DNA from: an uncultured Isosphaeraceae bacterium | GTDB lineage: Bacteria; Planctomycetota; Planctomycetia; Isosphaerales; Isosphaeraceae | NCBI GenBank assembly: GCA_945957605.1 | Contig: CAMFLR010000001.1 | Span: 186,001-250,000, forward strand | DNA: 64,000 bases | Direction of reading: 5' to 3' | Shown: positions 55,055 to 64,000 of the stretch, one piece after another | Layout: each line of letters starts with the position of its first letter | Numbering within the stretch: position 1 is the stretch's first letter | Notes under the pieces: model-generated | What the model was told of the DNA's origin: nothing | Database searches by the model: none | What the model saw: the letters and a program-made list of their open reading frames with translations, nothing else | Position numbers and translations under genes: made by a program

Positions 55055-56356
55055 ATGAAGGACCAAGTTCCGCGCCGGGTTTTTCTGGGCGAGACCGGAC
55101 GCGTTCTCGCAGGAACAGCGGCAGTCGCTTCGCTCGCTTCAACGTCCGCAAAAGCGGCCCCGTCCGAGCGCATGAACGTCGCCGTGATGGGGATTCGCGG
55201 ACGCGGGCGTAGCCTTGCGCTCGACTTTGCCTCCATGAAAGACGTGCGGGTGACGTACCTGTGCGACGTCGATGAACGTCTGCTCGCGCCGCTGGGAAAA
55301 TCTGTAAGCGACAAGCAAAAGTCGACGGCCAAACTCCAGAGCGACGTTCGCAAAGTTCTCGACGATAAGTCGGTCGATGCCCTCGTGGTTGCGACGCCAG
55401 ACCACTGGCATGCGCTGGCAACCGTTTGGGCCTGCCAGGCCGGGAAGCATGTTTACGTCGAGAAACCTGCGTCGCAGACCTTGCGCGAAGGACGCAAGAT
55501 GATCGAGGCTTCGCGAAAATACAAACGCGTTGTGCAGGTGGGAACGCAGAGTCGAAGTGCGCCGCACTATCACGACGTTATTGAATATGTTCGATCCGAC
55601 AAACTAGGTCATGTTCACATGGCCAAAGCCTGGAACAGCCAGCTTCGGTCGAATATTGGCCACGCAAACGATGGCCCTGTCCCACCCGGCGTCGATTACA
55701 ACCTTTGGCTTGGCCCGGCCGCGGAGCGACCGTTCAACCCCAACCGCTTCCACTCGACGTGGCACTGGAACTGGGACTACGGTACCGGCGACCTGGGGAA
55801 CGACGGCATTCACGACCTTGATATCGCACGCTGGGGACTTGGCGTTACCTCTCCCTCAACTGCGACCTGCGCTGGTGCGAAGTGGGCGCATGACGACGAT
55901 CAGCAAGTACCTGATACACAGATTGCCACGTTTACATTTCCCGAATCGAAGGCGATATTGGTTTACGAGCAGCGGCTCTGGTCGCCTTATGTTCAGGAAG
56001 GCTATGAGAACGGCGTCGCATTTTACGGCACCAAGGGGTACATCCTTGTCGGCCGTTCGGGCTGGCGGCTAATTGGTCCCGGTAACAAGGAGATGCCGAC
56101 GACCTCGAAGCCATTTTCCGACGAACCGCACCGCCGAAACTTCCTCGACTGCGTGAAGTCGGGCGCGCGGCCGAACGCGGATATCGAGGAGGGCCATCAC
56201 TCGGCCGTGCTTGCGCACCTTGGCAACATTTCGTATCGCGTTGGTCGGTCGCTGACCTACGACGGCAAGACCGAAACGATCGTTAGCGACACAGAAGCCC
56301 AGGCGCTCTGCCAGCGCGACTACCGCAAGCCGTTTGAGATTCCTGAGAAAGTGTGA
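55055..56356 (+). CDS. Gfo/Idh/MocA family oxidoreductase with Tat leader
   Basis: 433 residues from the ATG at 55055, which has GGGGAGG about 8 bases upstream. The N-terminus is a twin-arginine leader (RRVFLGETGRVLAGTAAVASL). The Rossmann fold starts at MNVAVMGIRGRGR, with the family motif EKPASQT. The C-terminal domain has the catalytic-type His and Asp segments (WHWNWDYGTGDLGNDGIHDLDIARWGLG split here into two short motifs). Planctomycetes encode many exported members of this family that act on sugars or related compounds with NAD(P). Substrate unknown. Confidence 0.93.
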   Translation: MKDQVPRRVFLGETGRVLAGTAAVASLASTSAKAAPSERMNVAVMGIRGRGRSLALDFASMKDVRVTYLCDVDERLLAPLGKSVSDKQKSTAKLQSDVRKVLDDKSVDALVVATPDHWHALATVWACQAGKHVYVEKPASQTLREGRKMIEASRKYKRVVQVGTQSRSAPHYHDVIEYVRSDKLGHVHMAKAWNSQLRSNIGHANDGPVPPGVDYNLWLGPAAERPFNPNRFHSTWHWNWDYGTGDLGNDGIHDLDIARWGLGVTSPSTATCAGAKWAHDDDQQVPDTQIATFTFPESKAILVYEQRLWSPYVQEGYENGVAFYGTKGYILVGRSGWRLIGPGNKEMPTTSKPFSDEPHRRNFLDCVKSGARPNADIEEGHHSAVLAHLGNISYRVGRSLTYDGKTETIVSDTEAQALCQRDYRKPFEIPEKV

Positions 56357-56365
56357 TCGATCAAA

Positions 56366-57481
56366 TCAGGCTGAACCAAGCTGTGCAAGTGGATGAGCGG
56401 CGCGATCAGTGAGCGGGAGGGGCACCGGCGCGCCCTTGATCTGCGATGCATAGCACGCGAGCACCATTTCCAGCGCAGCGCAACCGTCGTAGACGCTCGC
56501 TTTAGGTTGCGTGTCGGTTTCAACGGCATTGATCCAGTCCGCAACGATCGCACGGTTCCCTTCAACAAGATCATTGGTCTTGATCGTTTCGGGCTTACCG
56601 ATTCCCGCGCTCGTAATCTCAACCCACTTCGCGCCTGTTGCGCCGGCCCAAGTGGGGTCGATAAGCAGGTACGCCGGCGGTAACCAGCCTGTACCCAAGT
56701 CGATTCGCCCTTTTGAACCCATGATCTGAATGCCAAATCGTTTTCCGGGTTCCTTGGGGCGCGAAGTCGCGAAATGTGCGACGGCAGGACTCGTGCGAAA
56801 TCCATACATTGCATCAACGCGATCGCCCGCGAGCAGCCCGATTCCTTCCGCGCCTGCACGAACGTCTTTACGCGTAATCGGCTGACCCTTCTCGGTGACG
56901 CGAGCAAAGCACCAACTCGCATCGCCCAGAAGGCCGCGAATCATGTCGAAAACGTGAACGCCGAGCACCATCAGGTCTTCGCCGCCACCGCGCCGATCTT
57001 CCTTACCTCGCGCACGAATCTCAAGCACCTCGCCGATCGCGCCGGAGGCAATCAACTCGCGCACACGGTTAAACCTTCGGCAGTACCGGCTCTGAAATGC
57101 ATGGGCGATTTTCGTATGCGAACGCTCGCTGGCGGTCACAATCGCGTCGGCATCGGCGAGCGTGGGAGCGAGCGGTTTTTCGCAGAAGACGTGAATTCCG
57201 CGCTCTACGCAGGCGACGACCATTTCGCGGTGGCAATCAAGCCAGCGCGGGGCGACTGCGACAAACTGCGGCTTTTCCTTGTCGAGCATCTCGCGATAGT
57301 CGGCATAAGCCTTTTTGACGCCGAGCCGAACTGCCGCGGCTGTTCGCCCGACGGGGTTTTCATCGGCTACCGCGACGACGTTCAGCTTGGGCTGGTTGAG
57401 CAGCGAAACATCGAGCCCGTGGCCGTAATCTCCACGGCCCGTGCGACCAATCACCGCGGCGCGATAAGGAGCGCTGAACAT
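56366..57481 (-). CDS. Gfo/Idh/MocA family oxidoreductase (cytoplasmic)
   Basis: 371 residues from the ATG at 57481 (GAGGCGAATT upstream). The nucleotide-binding motif is VIGRTGRGDYGHG at residues 9-21, with VVAVADENPVGR and FCEKPLAPT later. The C-terminal domain has a conserved HVFDMIRGLLG. It has no leader and so is cytoplasmic, unlike the plus-strand paralogue that ends 10 bases away on the other strand. The PHP gene upstream ends 22 bases before it, so the two should form an operon. Substrate unknown. Confidence 0.92.
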   Translation of the reverse strand: MFSAPYRAAVIGRTGRGDYGHGLDVSLLNQPKLNVVAVADENPVGRTAAAVRLGVKKAYADYREMLDKEKPQFVAVAPRWLDCHREMVVACVERGIHVFCEKPLAPTLADADAIVTASERSHTKIAHAFQSRYCRRFNRVRELIASGAIGEVLEIRARGKEDRRGGGEDLMVLGVHVFDMIRGLLGDASWCFARVTEKGQPITRKDVRAGAEGIGLLAGDRVDAMYGFRTSPAVAHFATSRPKEPGKRFGIQIMGSKGRIDLGTGWLPPAYLLIDPTWAGATGAKWVEITSAGIGKPETIKTNDLVEGNRAIVADWINAVETDTQPKASVYDGCAALEMVLACYASQIKGAPVPLPLTDRAAHPLAQLGSA

Positions 57482-57503
57482 GGCAATTCGCCTCGCTTGG
57501 AGT

Positions 57504-58802
57504 TTAGGGCTTCTCAACCGCGAGCCATTTTTCCCAACCCACAGGCTGAGTCCACGCCTGTGCTTTCTGCCCTTCAAATGACGGATTCTCAGGTGCGTCG
57601 CTCGAGGTGATCACCGCGCGAACATAAAGCTCGTCGCCCTTGAGCTGATAACTCGCGACCGGCCCTTCAACCGTTGCCAACACCCTGCCAACATCGTCGG
57701 AATAACGCTCCGTCACCGGCAAACGCTTGCCGTCCTTATCGGTGACCGGTTGGCGTTTTTTATCGTAGTTCGCACGTGTACCGATGAACTGAGTAACGTA
57801 TTTCGCCTGTCCTTGCGGTTCAATTTGCAGACCGAGTGTCTTCGATTCAGCCGAATAGGATACGTCACGCAGCGTTACTCCGCTGGACGCATAAAAATCA
57901 CCAGAGGTTATGGCGCCCACCATATGCTCAGGCGTAAGAAACTTCGACCGTACCATGATCCAACCACGACCGGGCGACGACCCCTTCTTGCCGAAATAGT
58001 TATGCGAATCATCAGTGGCCAAGCCCGCGACTGGAGCGGATTTCAGTTCGGCGATACGTAATGTGTTGATGATATCCCACATCCGCTCGACGGGCGCGTG
58101 GTGATGATCGCCTTGATGGTGAACGTCGGGATGGCCGTTGTAGACCTCGAAGAATCGCTCCTTCGTCACCGCCGCCAGTTCTTCGGCGGTGATCGCGTAA
58201 CCGAAGTTGGGATGGTTGAGATGTGTCAGGATCGTCTGTCCCAAACGCACGCTCTGTTCCTCAGCAGCGGCGAGATTCCGAGCCATCGTATCGGCCACGC
58301 TTTTGCCTCCTTGCGGCTTGATGAACTCGCGCAGGTTGCTCGCGTTCATATGAATCGGCTTGCGCTCGAACTGATCGGTTATCTCCTCACCTTGAATCAA
58401 CAGGAACTTGCCTGCTTGCTCGAAAAGCGATCGAAACTCGTTAAGCGGCTTGAGACGCACGACGCGTTGGCCTTTTTCTTCGCGTGTTTCCACCCAGTCG
58501 TCACCGAATCGACTTCGGTAGAGTGAAAAGGCATCGGTGCCAGCGCGCTTGTTGGCAGCGTCGATCGCCATCCACTTCTGACCCTGTCCCAACGTGTTGT
58601 GATCGGAGAGCGCGAGGAACTGGTAGCCGTTCTTGACGTACCAATCAATGATCATTTCGGGATAATCGTTACCGTCGCTCCAGAGCGAGTGCGTATGCAG
58701 GTTGCCTTTGAACCACTGCGTTGCGGGTGGCGCGGAATTGGCATGGGCCGAACCAATGACGAGAGTAACGGCGACGAACAGGAGTGCGCGTGGGCGGAAC
58801 AT
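57504..58802 (-). CDS. Secreted PHP domain phosphoesterase-like protein
   Basis: 432 residues. A signal peptide (ALLFVAVTLVIGSAHA) is followed by the PHP metal motif NLHTHSLWSDGN (H36, H38), then FLALSDHNTL, GEEITDQFERKPIHMNA, LTHLNHPNFGY and GLATDDSHNYFGKKG, which supply the remaining His/Asp/Glu ligands. PHP enzymes hydrolyse phosphate esters using a tri-metal site. The last 100 residues form a beta region. It is 22 bases upstream of the Gfo/Idh gene. The substrate is unknown. Confidence 0.91.
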   Translation of the reverse strand: MFRPRALLFVAVTLVIGSAHANSAPPATQWFKGNLHTHSLWSDGNDYPEMIIDWYVKNGYQFLALSDHNTLGQGQKWMAIDAANKRAGTDAFSLYRSRFGDDWVETREEKGQRVVRLKPLNEFRSLFEQAGKFLLIQGEEITDQFERKPIHMNASNLREFIKPQGGKSVADTMARNLAAAEEQSVRLGQTILTHLNHPNFGYAITAEELAAVTKERFFEVYNGHPDVHHQGDHHHAPVERMWDIINTLRIAELKSAPVAGLATDDSHNYFGKKGSSPGRGWIMVRSKFLTPEHMVGAITSGDFYASSGVTLRDVSYSAESKTLGLQIEPQGQAKYVTQFIGTRANYDKKRQPVTDKDGKRLPVTERYSDDVGRVLATVEGPVASYQLKGDELYVRAVITSSDAPENPSFEGQKAQAWTQPVGWEKWLAVEKP

Positions 58803-59032
58803 GCGTAGGACTCGCCAGGCGGGTGATCGGAAATCGCAGCGTTGAATCGTTTGAGACTAACGCAACGGACGCCACGGCGAAATGACCGTGCAACCCCGGC
58901 TGCTGGGTTGGCAAGTGCAATAGAACGCAGGTTAAGTCAACGAAACAACAATAAATTATATCATGTTAATGCAAAAATGCGACCGGAGCACTAAGCGGAT
59001 GCTCCGGTCGACCGCTGCTAGTTCAGCCAGGA

Positions 59033-60379
59033 TTACTTAGCAATCTCGGCGTGTGAGATATCAATCGTTACTTCAGCATCTCTGAAGCCGGTGTCAGTGT
59101 AAGTAATCGTCACGCTCGCGTTCGGCTTTTTGCTGAGAATGATCGTTCCGGCCGGCCCTTCCAGCGCGGCGACATCCTTCTTCCATCCTTGCTTGAAGAG
59201 GTCGTCACGAATCGCTTCGACTGAGCCTTTCGCCTTTCCGGAAGTAAGTTTGAATTCGATGTGATCACTCTTGCGTTCCACGTCCTGGGCATCGGCAGGA
59301 ACGGCGATCTTCACCAGAATCTTCTCTTTAGCCGCCTTCTCCTTGGCCATTTGCTGCCGCTGGGCCGTCGCCGCTTTTCGTTTAGCTTCGGCCGCCTCAG
59401 CGCGTTTCATTCCCTCTTCGAATTCGGCGGACGTTTCGTGGTTGAGCGTCGCGCGGAGGATATCGCCAACTTTCTGCATCTTGAGTGTGGCGATATCCTT
59501 GGCGTCGTTGCGGAAGATGACCATCTCGCGAAAGTCAATCTTTACGGGTTGATCGGTGGTTGGCTTCCAACCCGCCTTGCCGAGCGCATCGCGATAGAAC
59601 GCGAGGAGCTCTTTGTCGGTCATTTTCACGTCGATGGAGAGCTCTTTCGTCGTGTCTGCATAAGCGGCGCGGACTGCATTCGCGGGGGCGGGGAGATCGG
59701 CTGAAAGCAATTCGCTACTCAGTTGGATCATCGTTTTGCCGCCCTGCGCCGGCGCAGTGGATGGCCACGCCGTCACGCGGATGGCGTTTTTCTTGAAGAA
59801 TAGCGAGTCGCCCGCCGTGCCGTAGGGCTCCCAGCCAGCTTCGGTGAATAACTTCTTGAGTGCCTCAGCCGTTTCCTTGACGGGCGCATCGGTTACATAA
59901 GCGGTCGTTGTCGGGAACGAATAAAGCGACTTGCAGTTGGGCGGAACCGGCAGCTTGGTCAGATCAATATTGCCGAGTTGATTGACTTGAATCATCGACT
60001 TGCCAGCGGCGTCGTCACCGTAGGCCGGGCCGGCGGAGACGACCACGGTGTAACCATCCTTACCGAAAGTTCCGCTGCACGACATGTCGCTTAAATATCC
60101 CCCCGGCAGTTCTTTCCACCCTTTGGCTTCGAGCGATTTCTTCTGAAAATCGTACGACGCACGAGGAGTTCCCTTTGCGATATAGCCGAGCGTCGCGAGC
60201 CGGCGCGCTCCGCCGATCTTGGCGTCAGCCATGACCGGGAACGTCGAGAGATCGAGTATCGCGGTGGCCTCTGCGACCGTCGCCGGCTTTGATTCCTGAG
60301 CTTGTGCTTGAACAATTGGCGCGAGTGTCGCGACGGCGACGAGACTGGCACCAAGCTGCAATGAAACGCGAATCATCAT
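59033..60379 (-). CDS. Secreted protein with four repeated GW modules
   Basis: 448 residues. A signal peptide (LGASLVAVATLAPIVQAQA) precedes four related modules. Each has a helix ending in GW: LEAKGWKEL, LFTEAGWEPYG, ALGKAGWKPT and LFKQGWKKD, followed by a beta hairpin with F/I-F-K/R residues and an ISIxV-type strand. Between modules 3 and 4 lies a long charged Ala/Lys/Glu helix (EGMKRAEAAEAKRKAATA). I do not recognise a family. The layout suggests a repeated binding domain in the periplasm or outside. A tandem ATG ATG starts the gene. Confidence 0.85.
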   Translation of the reverse strand: MMIRVSLQLGASLVAVATLAPIVQAQAQESKPATVAEATAILDLSTFPVMADAKIGGARRLATLGYIAKGTPRASYDFQKKSLEAKGWKELPGGYLSDMSCSGTFGKDGYTVVVSAGPAYGDDAAGKSMIQVNQLGNIDLTKLPVPPNCKSLYSFPTTTAYVTDAPVKETAEALKKLFTEAGWEPYGTAGDSLFFKKNAIRVTAWPSTAPAQGGKTMIQLSSELLSADLPAPANAVRAAYADTTKELSIDVKMTDKELLAFYRDALGKAGWKPTTDQPVKIDFREMVIFRNDAKDIATLKMQKVGDILRATLNHETSAEFEEGMKRAEAAEAKRKAATAQRQQMAKEKAAKEKILVKIAVPADAQDVERKSDHIEFKLTSGKAKGSVEAIRDDLFKQGWKKDVAALEGPAGTIILSKKPNASVTITYTDTGFRDAEVTIDISHAEIAK

Positions 60380-60568
60380 TCAATTCCGAGTGTGTTGATT
60401 CCTGAACGCTGTTCTCGATTCATCACACGTACGCGGGAGGACCCGATGCGTGACAAGTGGCCCGTCGGTGGGGTTCGCGGGTTCGTTATCGTTCAACGGT
60501 TTGGATTGTTGTACGATCGAACGACACAAGGAAGTACCGCGAACCGAACACCAACCAACCTGTGAACC

Positions 60569-61552
60569 ATGATGCATTCCCTCGCATTCGATCGCCGCCA
60601 ATTTCTTTGCGCGGGCGCGATGGCGGCATTCGGCCTGACTGCGCGTGCTGAATCATCGCCCTCGCTCAAACTGAAATTCGTGCGGGAATGGGGTGAGTCG
60701 GGTAAAGGGCCAGGAGAATTTGGGTCGGCAATCGGTATTGCCATCAATTCACGCGACGAAATCCTTGTCACCGATGCACCCAACAACCGGGTTCAGCGTT
60801 TTTCGACGGATGGCAAGTTGCTCGGTGAGTTCGCCACTTCGCCATTTCCAGGCGGAATTGCTGCCGACCGTGCGGGAAACGTATATGTTGCTCCGATGAT
60901 GCAGCACAAGATTTGCGTTCATTCTCCAGAAGGTAAACTTTTACGTGAGTGGGGCAAGCAAGGGAAGGGCGACGGCGAGTTCGACCAACCTGGCGGAATC
61001 GCAGTTGCTCCCGACGGCTCGATCTTTGTTGCCGATCAGGTGAATCGCCGCATTCAACGGTTCACTCCTGAAGGGAAGTTCCTGCTCAGGTGGGGCGAAT
61101 ACGGCACGAAACCGGGGCAGTTCGATGGTAAGGAAAAGCTTCCCAACCGCGTTGGTGGGCCGAATTTCGTGACGGTCGACCGTGCGGGGTTTGTTTACAC
61201 AACTGAAGCGGCGCCTGGACGAATTCAGAAGTTCACGCCAGATGGTAAGCCGGTATTCTCATTCGGCAGCAATTCCACCGAGCCCGGCGGATTTGGCGGG
61301 CGCCCGAAGAATCTGCCCGGTCCGATCGGTATTTGCGTGGATGCTCAAAATCGGATCTGGGTGAGCGCGACGAATAACCGCGTGCAGGCCTTTGATCAGA
61401 ACGGCAAACTCCTGGGCGGAGCTACTGTACTCGAAGCGTCAGATGAGCCGGGCCGGTTTCATACGCCGCATGGCTTGGCATTTGACAGCAAGGGATGTCT
61501 TTATGTTGTCGATACGCAGAATCATCGCGTGCAGAAATTTGAGGTGAGCTGA
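60569..61552 (+). CDS. NHL-repeat beta-propeller protein with Tat leader
   Basis: 327 residues. The twin-arginine leader is FDRRQFLCAGAMAAFGLTA. The rest is built of about six NHL units, each with a G-E-F/D-Q-P start and a V-D-xx-N-R-V-Q-F-x-x-D-G end, for example ILVTDAPNNRVQRFSTDG, IFVADQVNRRIQRFTPEG, IWVSATNNRVQAFDQNG and LYVVDTQNHRVQKF. It should fold into a six-bladed propeller outside the cytoplasm and bind ligands or act as a lyase-like scaffold. It ends at the edge of a decayed PEP-CTERM gene. Confidence 0.91.
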   Translation: MMHSLAFDRRQFLCAGAMAAFGLTARAESSPSLKLKFVREWGESGKGPGEFGSAIGIAINSRDEILVTDAPNNRVQRFSTDGKLLGEFATSPFPGGIAADRAGNVYVAPMMQHKICVHSPEGKLLREWGKQGKGDGEFDQPGGIAVAPDGSIFVADQVNRRIQRFTPEGKFLLRWGEYGTKPGQFDGKEKLPNRVGGPNFVTVDRAGFVYTTEAAPGRIQKFTPDGKPVFSFGSNSTEPGGFGGRPKNLPGPIGICVDAQNRIWVSATNNRVQAFDQNGKLLGGATVLEASDEPGRFHTPHGLAFDSKGCLYVVDTQNHRVQKFEVS

Positions 61553-62115
61553 TGGAGGGTGACTCCGACCGACAGGATCGTCGACGGCTCGGGCCTTGAT
61601 GTTGTTGGCGTCGTGTATGCGGTTCCGTCATACGGGATGGGAAGCGAATATACGGATGCCACCGGAGTATGTCGTGCCGTCAAAATTGTTGAGTAAATGG
61701 TTCAAGTCGTCGACAAAACACGCGTTCAATTCGGGGTCGTAGGTCAAGCCGTTGTCGTTCACGAATCCAATGTTCGCGAGAAGGGGCGCGGCGGCGGTCA
61801 TAGTGTCGAAGTTTAAAAAACTGCCCGACCCAGCAGCGAGCGCTACGAGTTGGTTTGTGGCACTCCGATAGACCATCCCACCAGGATAGAAGCCAGTATT
61901 TCCGATGCGCGTGGAAGCTGCTGTGACCAGGTCGACCGAGTAGAGGCTGCCATCGGAACTGACGCCATACAGGGTGATATTTCCGCTGTCGTAATCGCGT
62001 AGATAACGGGATCGATCGTCACGAGGGAGTTTGTCGCGTCGTCGATAGCGAACAGTGTGCCGGCCTGCGACACTCCGCGTTTTGGGTGGCTATCGCGAAT
62101 GTTTGCATTGGGCAA
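61553..62115 (-). pseudogene. Decayed PEP-CTERM beta-propeller-like gene
   Basis: Minus-strand remnants read in three pieces. Piece 1 (62115-61980): GTLFAIDDATNSLVTIDP. After a shift near 61980, piece 2 reads ITLYGVSSDGSLYSVDL, then VALAAGSGSFLNFD and NDNGLTYDPELNACFVD, ending at a stop at 61628. After a second shift, piece 3 reads YTTPTTSRPEPSTILSVGV, a PEP-CTERM motif (PEP codons at 61585-61593). The anchor helix is cut short at the 3' end of the NHL gene. The 5' part is also missing. Two sequencing errors could give the same frames, but the truncated anchor would remain. Confidence 0.7.
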
Positions 62116-62345
62116 TCGGCTGACCGTGGACTTCGCCCGCCGACAACTACCTCATTTTTGGGTGATAGTCAGTTCTGCAAAACGGAGTCTATCTCCGATG
62201 ATCTTCATCTTGACGGTTCCTGACCCTTGGCTATCCTTGCGGCGTCGGAAAACATGCACTGATTGTATGCAAACCGAGTGAACCGCCGGAACGACATGGG
62301 GCAGGGAAGGATTCCCGTCTCCCCGGGTCGATGGAGCGACCGTCC

Positions 62346-64000
62346 ATGATCCTGGCGCAAGTGCCTTTGGTGCTCGCACTTATCGCGTATAGTGACGTGG
62401 CGGTTACCCCCGCGCGCTCCGATCACGCGAACACCTCGTTTCATCGCAGCCTCGCCGCGCTCGACCGTCCCAGTGAACGAACGGTCGAAACCCTGAGGCG
62501 CCACGACCTCGAATCACGCTATCGCCGCGATGTTCCCGGCGTCTTGATGCAGCTCGAAAAGACCGCGCGGGCCAATCCCGATTGCGAAATCGTCTACGCG
62601 CTCGCTGAGCTTTCGTGGATCGAAGGCAAGCGGCTCGACTATCGCCGTAAAGGCGATGCGCTCGACCGTTATGTCGATGCCGTCGCGTATGCGTATGATT
62701 TTCTGTTTGCGCCCGAACTTGCGGCAGGACGGCAACCGTCTGATCCGCGATTTCGTCTCGCGTGCGACCTTTACAATGGCGGTCTCGATCGTTTGATTCG
62801 CGCTGCGCAATCGAACGGGCGGATTGAGCCTGATGGGTTGATCAAGCTCAAGGTTCACGGGCGCGAGCAAGTGTTTCGCGTGTTTCTCGACGCCACGAAA
62901 TCACCCTGGCGCGCAGCCGACGTCGACCAGATCATCCTCTGCTCCGACTGGGAAGTGAGCGGCCTGCCCACGAAAACCTATCAGTATGGGCTGGGCGTGC
63001 CGTTGATCGCCGTGCGCAAGAGCGATCGTTCGGCGCCTGGTCCCGAGCGGTTTTATCCCAGCGAAATGGCATTCCCACTCACTGCGTTTCTGGTGCCGAA
63101 TTCCAAGCTCCAGAAAGGGAACGTGAACGTGGACGAGCCGCGCGAATGTACGCTCGAACTGGTCGATCCGGTTCGTGTTCATTCTGTCGGCAACGCCCCT
63201 GCCCTTGCACTCGAGTCGGACCTCTCAACACCGCTCGCATACATGTGGGCACATACCGACCTGAGCAAGTATCGCTGGTCGGGGCTGCTGCGGCCCGGTG
63301 CGAACATGGAACGCGCGGGCCTGATGCTGATTCGCCCTTATGAGCCGCACAAGATTCCTGTGGTGATGGTGCACGGCCTGGCATCGTCACCGCTGGCATG
63401 GATTCCGATGCTCAACGACCTGTTGCGCGACCCGCGCATTCAGGAAAAGTATCAGTTCATGCTTTATCTTTACCCGACTGGCGTGCCGTTTCCGATCGCC
63501 GCCGCAGGGTTACGCGAGACGCTGGGCGAGGCGCGCGACACCTTCAACCGGAACGGCGGTGACGTCGAGTTTGATCAGATGGTGCTGCTTGGCCATAGCA
63601 TGGGCGGTTTGCTCAGTCATGCGATGGTTGTTGATAGTGGCGACAAGTTCTGGATGCTCAATTCCGACCGACGGCTCGACGATATTATCGGCCCGCCCGA
63701 CGTGCTGACGGAATTGAGGCGGTACATGGACTTCAAGCATCTGGACTTCGTGAAGCGCGTGGTGTTCCTCGCCACGCCGCACCGAGGTTCAGATCTGAGT
63801 CGAGGCGTCGTTGGCCGTGTCAGCGCGGGATTGATTAGCGATCCCGACCACATTGCCAAACTGCTCTCGCGACTCGTGAAGGACAACCCCGACGCGTTCG
63901 ATCGCCGGCGTTTCAAGCGATTGCCGACAAGCATCGAAACGCTCGAAACGAATGGCAAGATTCTGCTCGCGCTGCTGGCGATGTCGCCATCGCCGCAGGT
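62346..64000 (+). CDS. Secreted alpha/beta hydrolase, lipase-like (3' partial)
   Basis: At least 551 residues, open to the end of the window. The ATG at 62346 has GGAG 9 bases before; an ATG at 62331 is in frame. A short leader (MILAQVPLVLALIAYS) is followed by about 320 residues of family-specific N-terminal sequence. The hydrolase core has the oxyanion-type HGLASSPLAW near residue 343 and the nucleophile elbow GHSMGG (S418). ATPHRGSDLS follows. It resembles planctomycete lipase/esterase-like proteins. The last catalytic His should lie beyond the window. Substrate unknown. Confidence 0.88.
   Translation, partial: MILAQVPLVLALIAYSDVAVTPARSDHANTSFHRSLAALDRPSERTVETLRRHDLESRYRRDVPGVLMQLEKTARANPDCEIVYALAELSWIEGKRLDYRRKGDALDRYVDAVAYAYDFLFAPELAAGRQPSDPRFRLACDLYNGGLDRLIRAAQSNGRIEPDGLIKLKVHGREQVFRVFLDATKSPWRAADVDQIILCSDWEVSGLPTKTYQYGLGVPLIAVRKSDRSAPGPERFYPSEMAFPLTAFLVPNSKLQKGNVNVDEPRECTLELVDPVRVHSVGNAPALALESDLSTPLAYMWAHTDLSKYRWSGLLRPGANMERAGLMLIRPYEPHKIPVVMVHGLASSPLAWIPMLNDLLRDPRIQEKYQFMLYLYPTGVPFPIAAAGLRETLGEARDTFNRNGGDVEFDQMVLLGHSMGGLLSHAMVVDSGDKFWMLNSDRRLDDIIGPPDVLTELRRYMDFKHLDFVKRVVFLATPHRGSDLSRGVVGRVSAGLISDPDHIAKLLSRLVKDNPDAFDRRRFKRLPTSIETLETNGKILLALLAMSPSPQ

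Noticed and set aside
1-64000. tRNA, rRNA, CRISPR, insertion sequence, phage
   Set aside because: I looked for cloverleaf signals, conserved rRNA blocks, regular short repeats with spacers and transposase motifs and saw none. A covariance-model search could still find a small RNA.

Overview
The window looks like a chromosomal segment of a planctomycete (Planctomycetota, most plausibly Gemmataceae or Isosphaeraceae; the family level is inference). It is GC-rich. Taxonomic markers are a DUF1549/DUF1553 gene followed by a DUF1501 gene, several secreted proteins with a short basic N-terminus and the LExLExR tag, a PEP-CTERM protein, many Tat-type leaders, and Gfo/Idh/MocA oxidoreductases. No rRNA, tRNA, CRISPR array, phage or transposase was seen.

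Layout. 1-6 kb: the 3' end of a large Ig-like/beta-helix surface protein with a strong terminator, then the DUF1549-DUF1501 pair. 6-12.3 kb: a DUF971 protein, a family 2 glycosyltransferase, two hypothetical genes, a YgiQ-type radical SAM enzyme and a membrane acyltransferase. 12.6-16.3 kb: an Asp-rich PepSY-like secreted protein next to an OmpR-type response regulator and its kinase, then an FkbM methyltransferase. 16.7-24.8 kb: an RsmB-type rRNA methyltransferase, a cluster of REP-like hairpins, divergent purF and proB, and three poorly characterised proteins. 25.0-40.4 kb: a complete 14-gene nuo operon (nuoA to nuoN) on one strand. 40.5-44.6 kb: trmB, a FabZ-like dehydratase, a TIM-barrel epimerase/isomerase and a ThDP enzyme with a Tat-like leader. 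44.7-54.1 kb: accessory and secreted functions, with two tandem matrixin-type metalloproteases, a polysaccharide ABC exporter with a small coiled-coil partner, a sedolisin (S53) protease with DUF4214 modules, a PEP-CTERM protein and a small membrane protein. 54.2-64 kb: a VOC domain fused to a small beta domain, two Gfo/Idh/MocA oxidoreductases, a PHP phosphoesterase, a secreted four-module protein, an NHL propeller, a decayed PEP-CTERM gene and the 5' part of a secreted alpha/beta hydrolase.

How they work together. The nuo operon encodes a full proton-pumping complex I, including the NADH module (NuoE, F, G). The two-component genes overlap by 4 bases and are probably sensor and regulator of one signal. 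The ABC permease, ATPase and coiled-coil genes form one transcription unit and should export a surface glycan. The PHP and Gfo/Idh genes on the minus strand are 22 bases apart and probably co-transcribed.

I found no clearly novel multi-gene system. The best leads are unusual architectures: a VOC fusion, a Tat-leader ThDP enzyme, a short NuoG that keeps the N7 cluster motif, His-rich loops in NuoL and NuoM, a four-module secreted protein, and a decayed PEP-CTERM gene cut inside its anchor.
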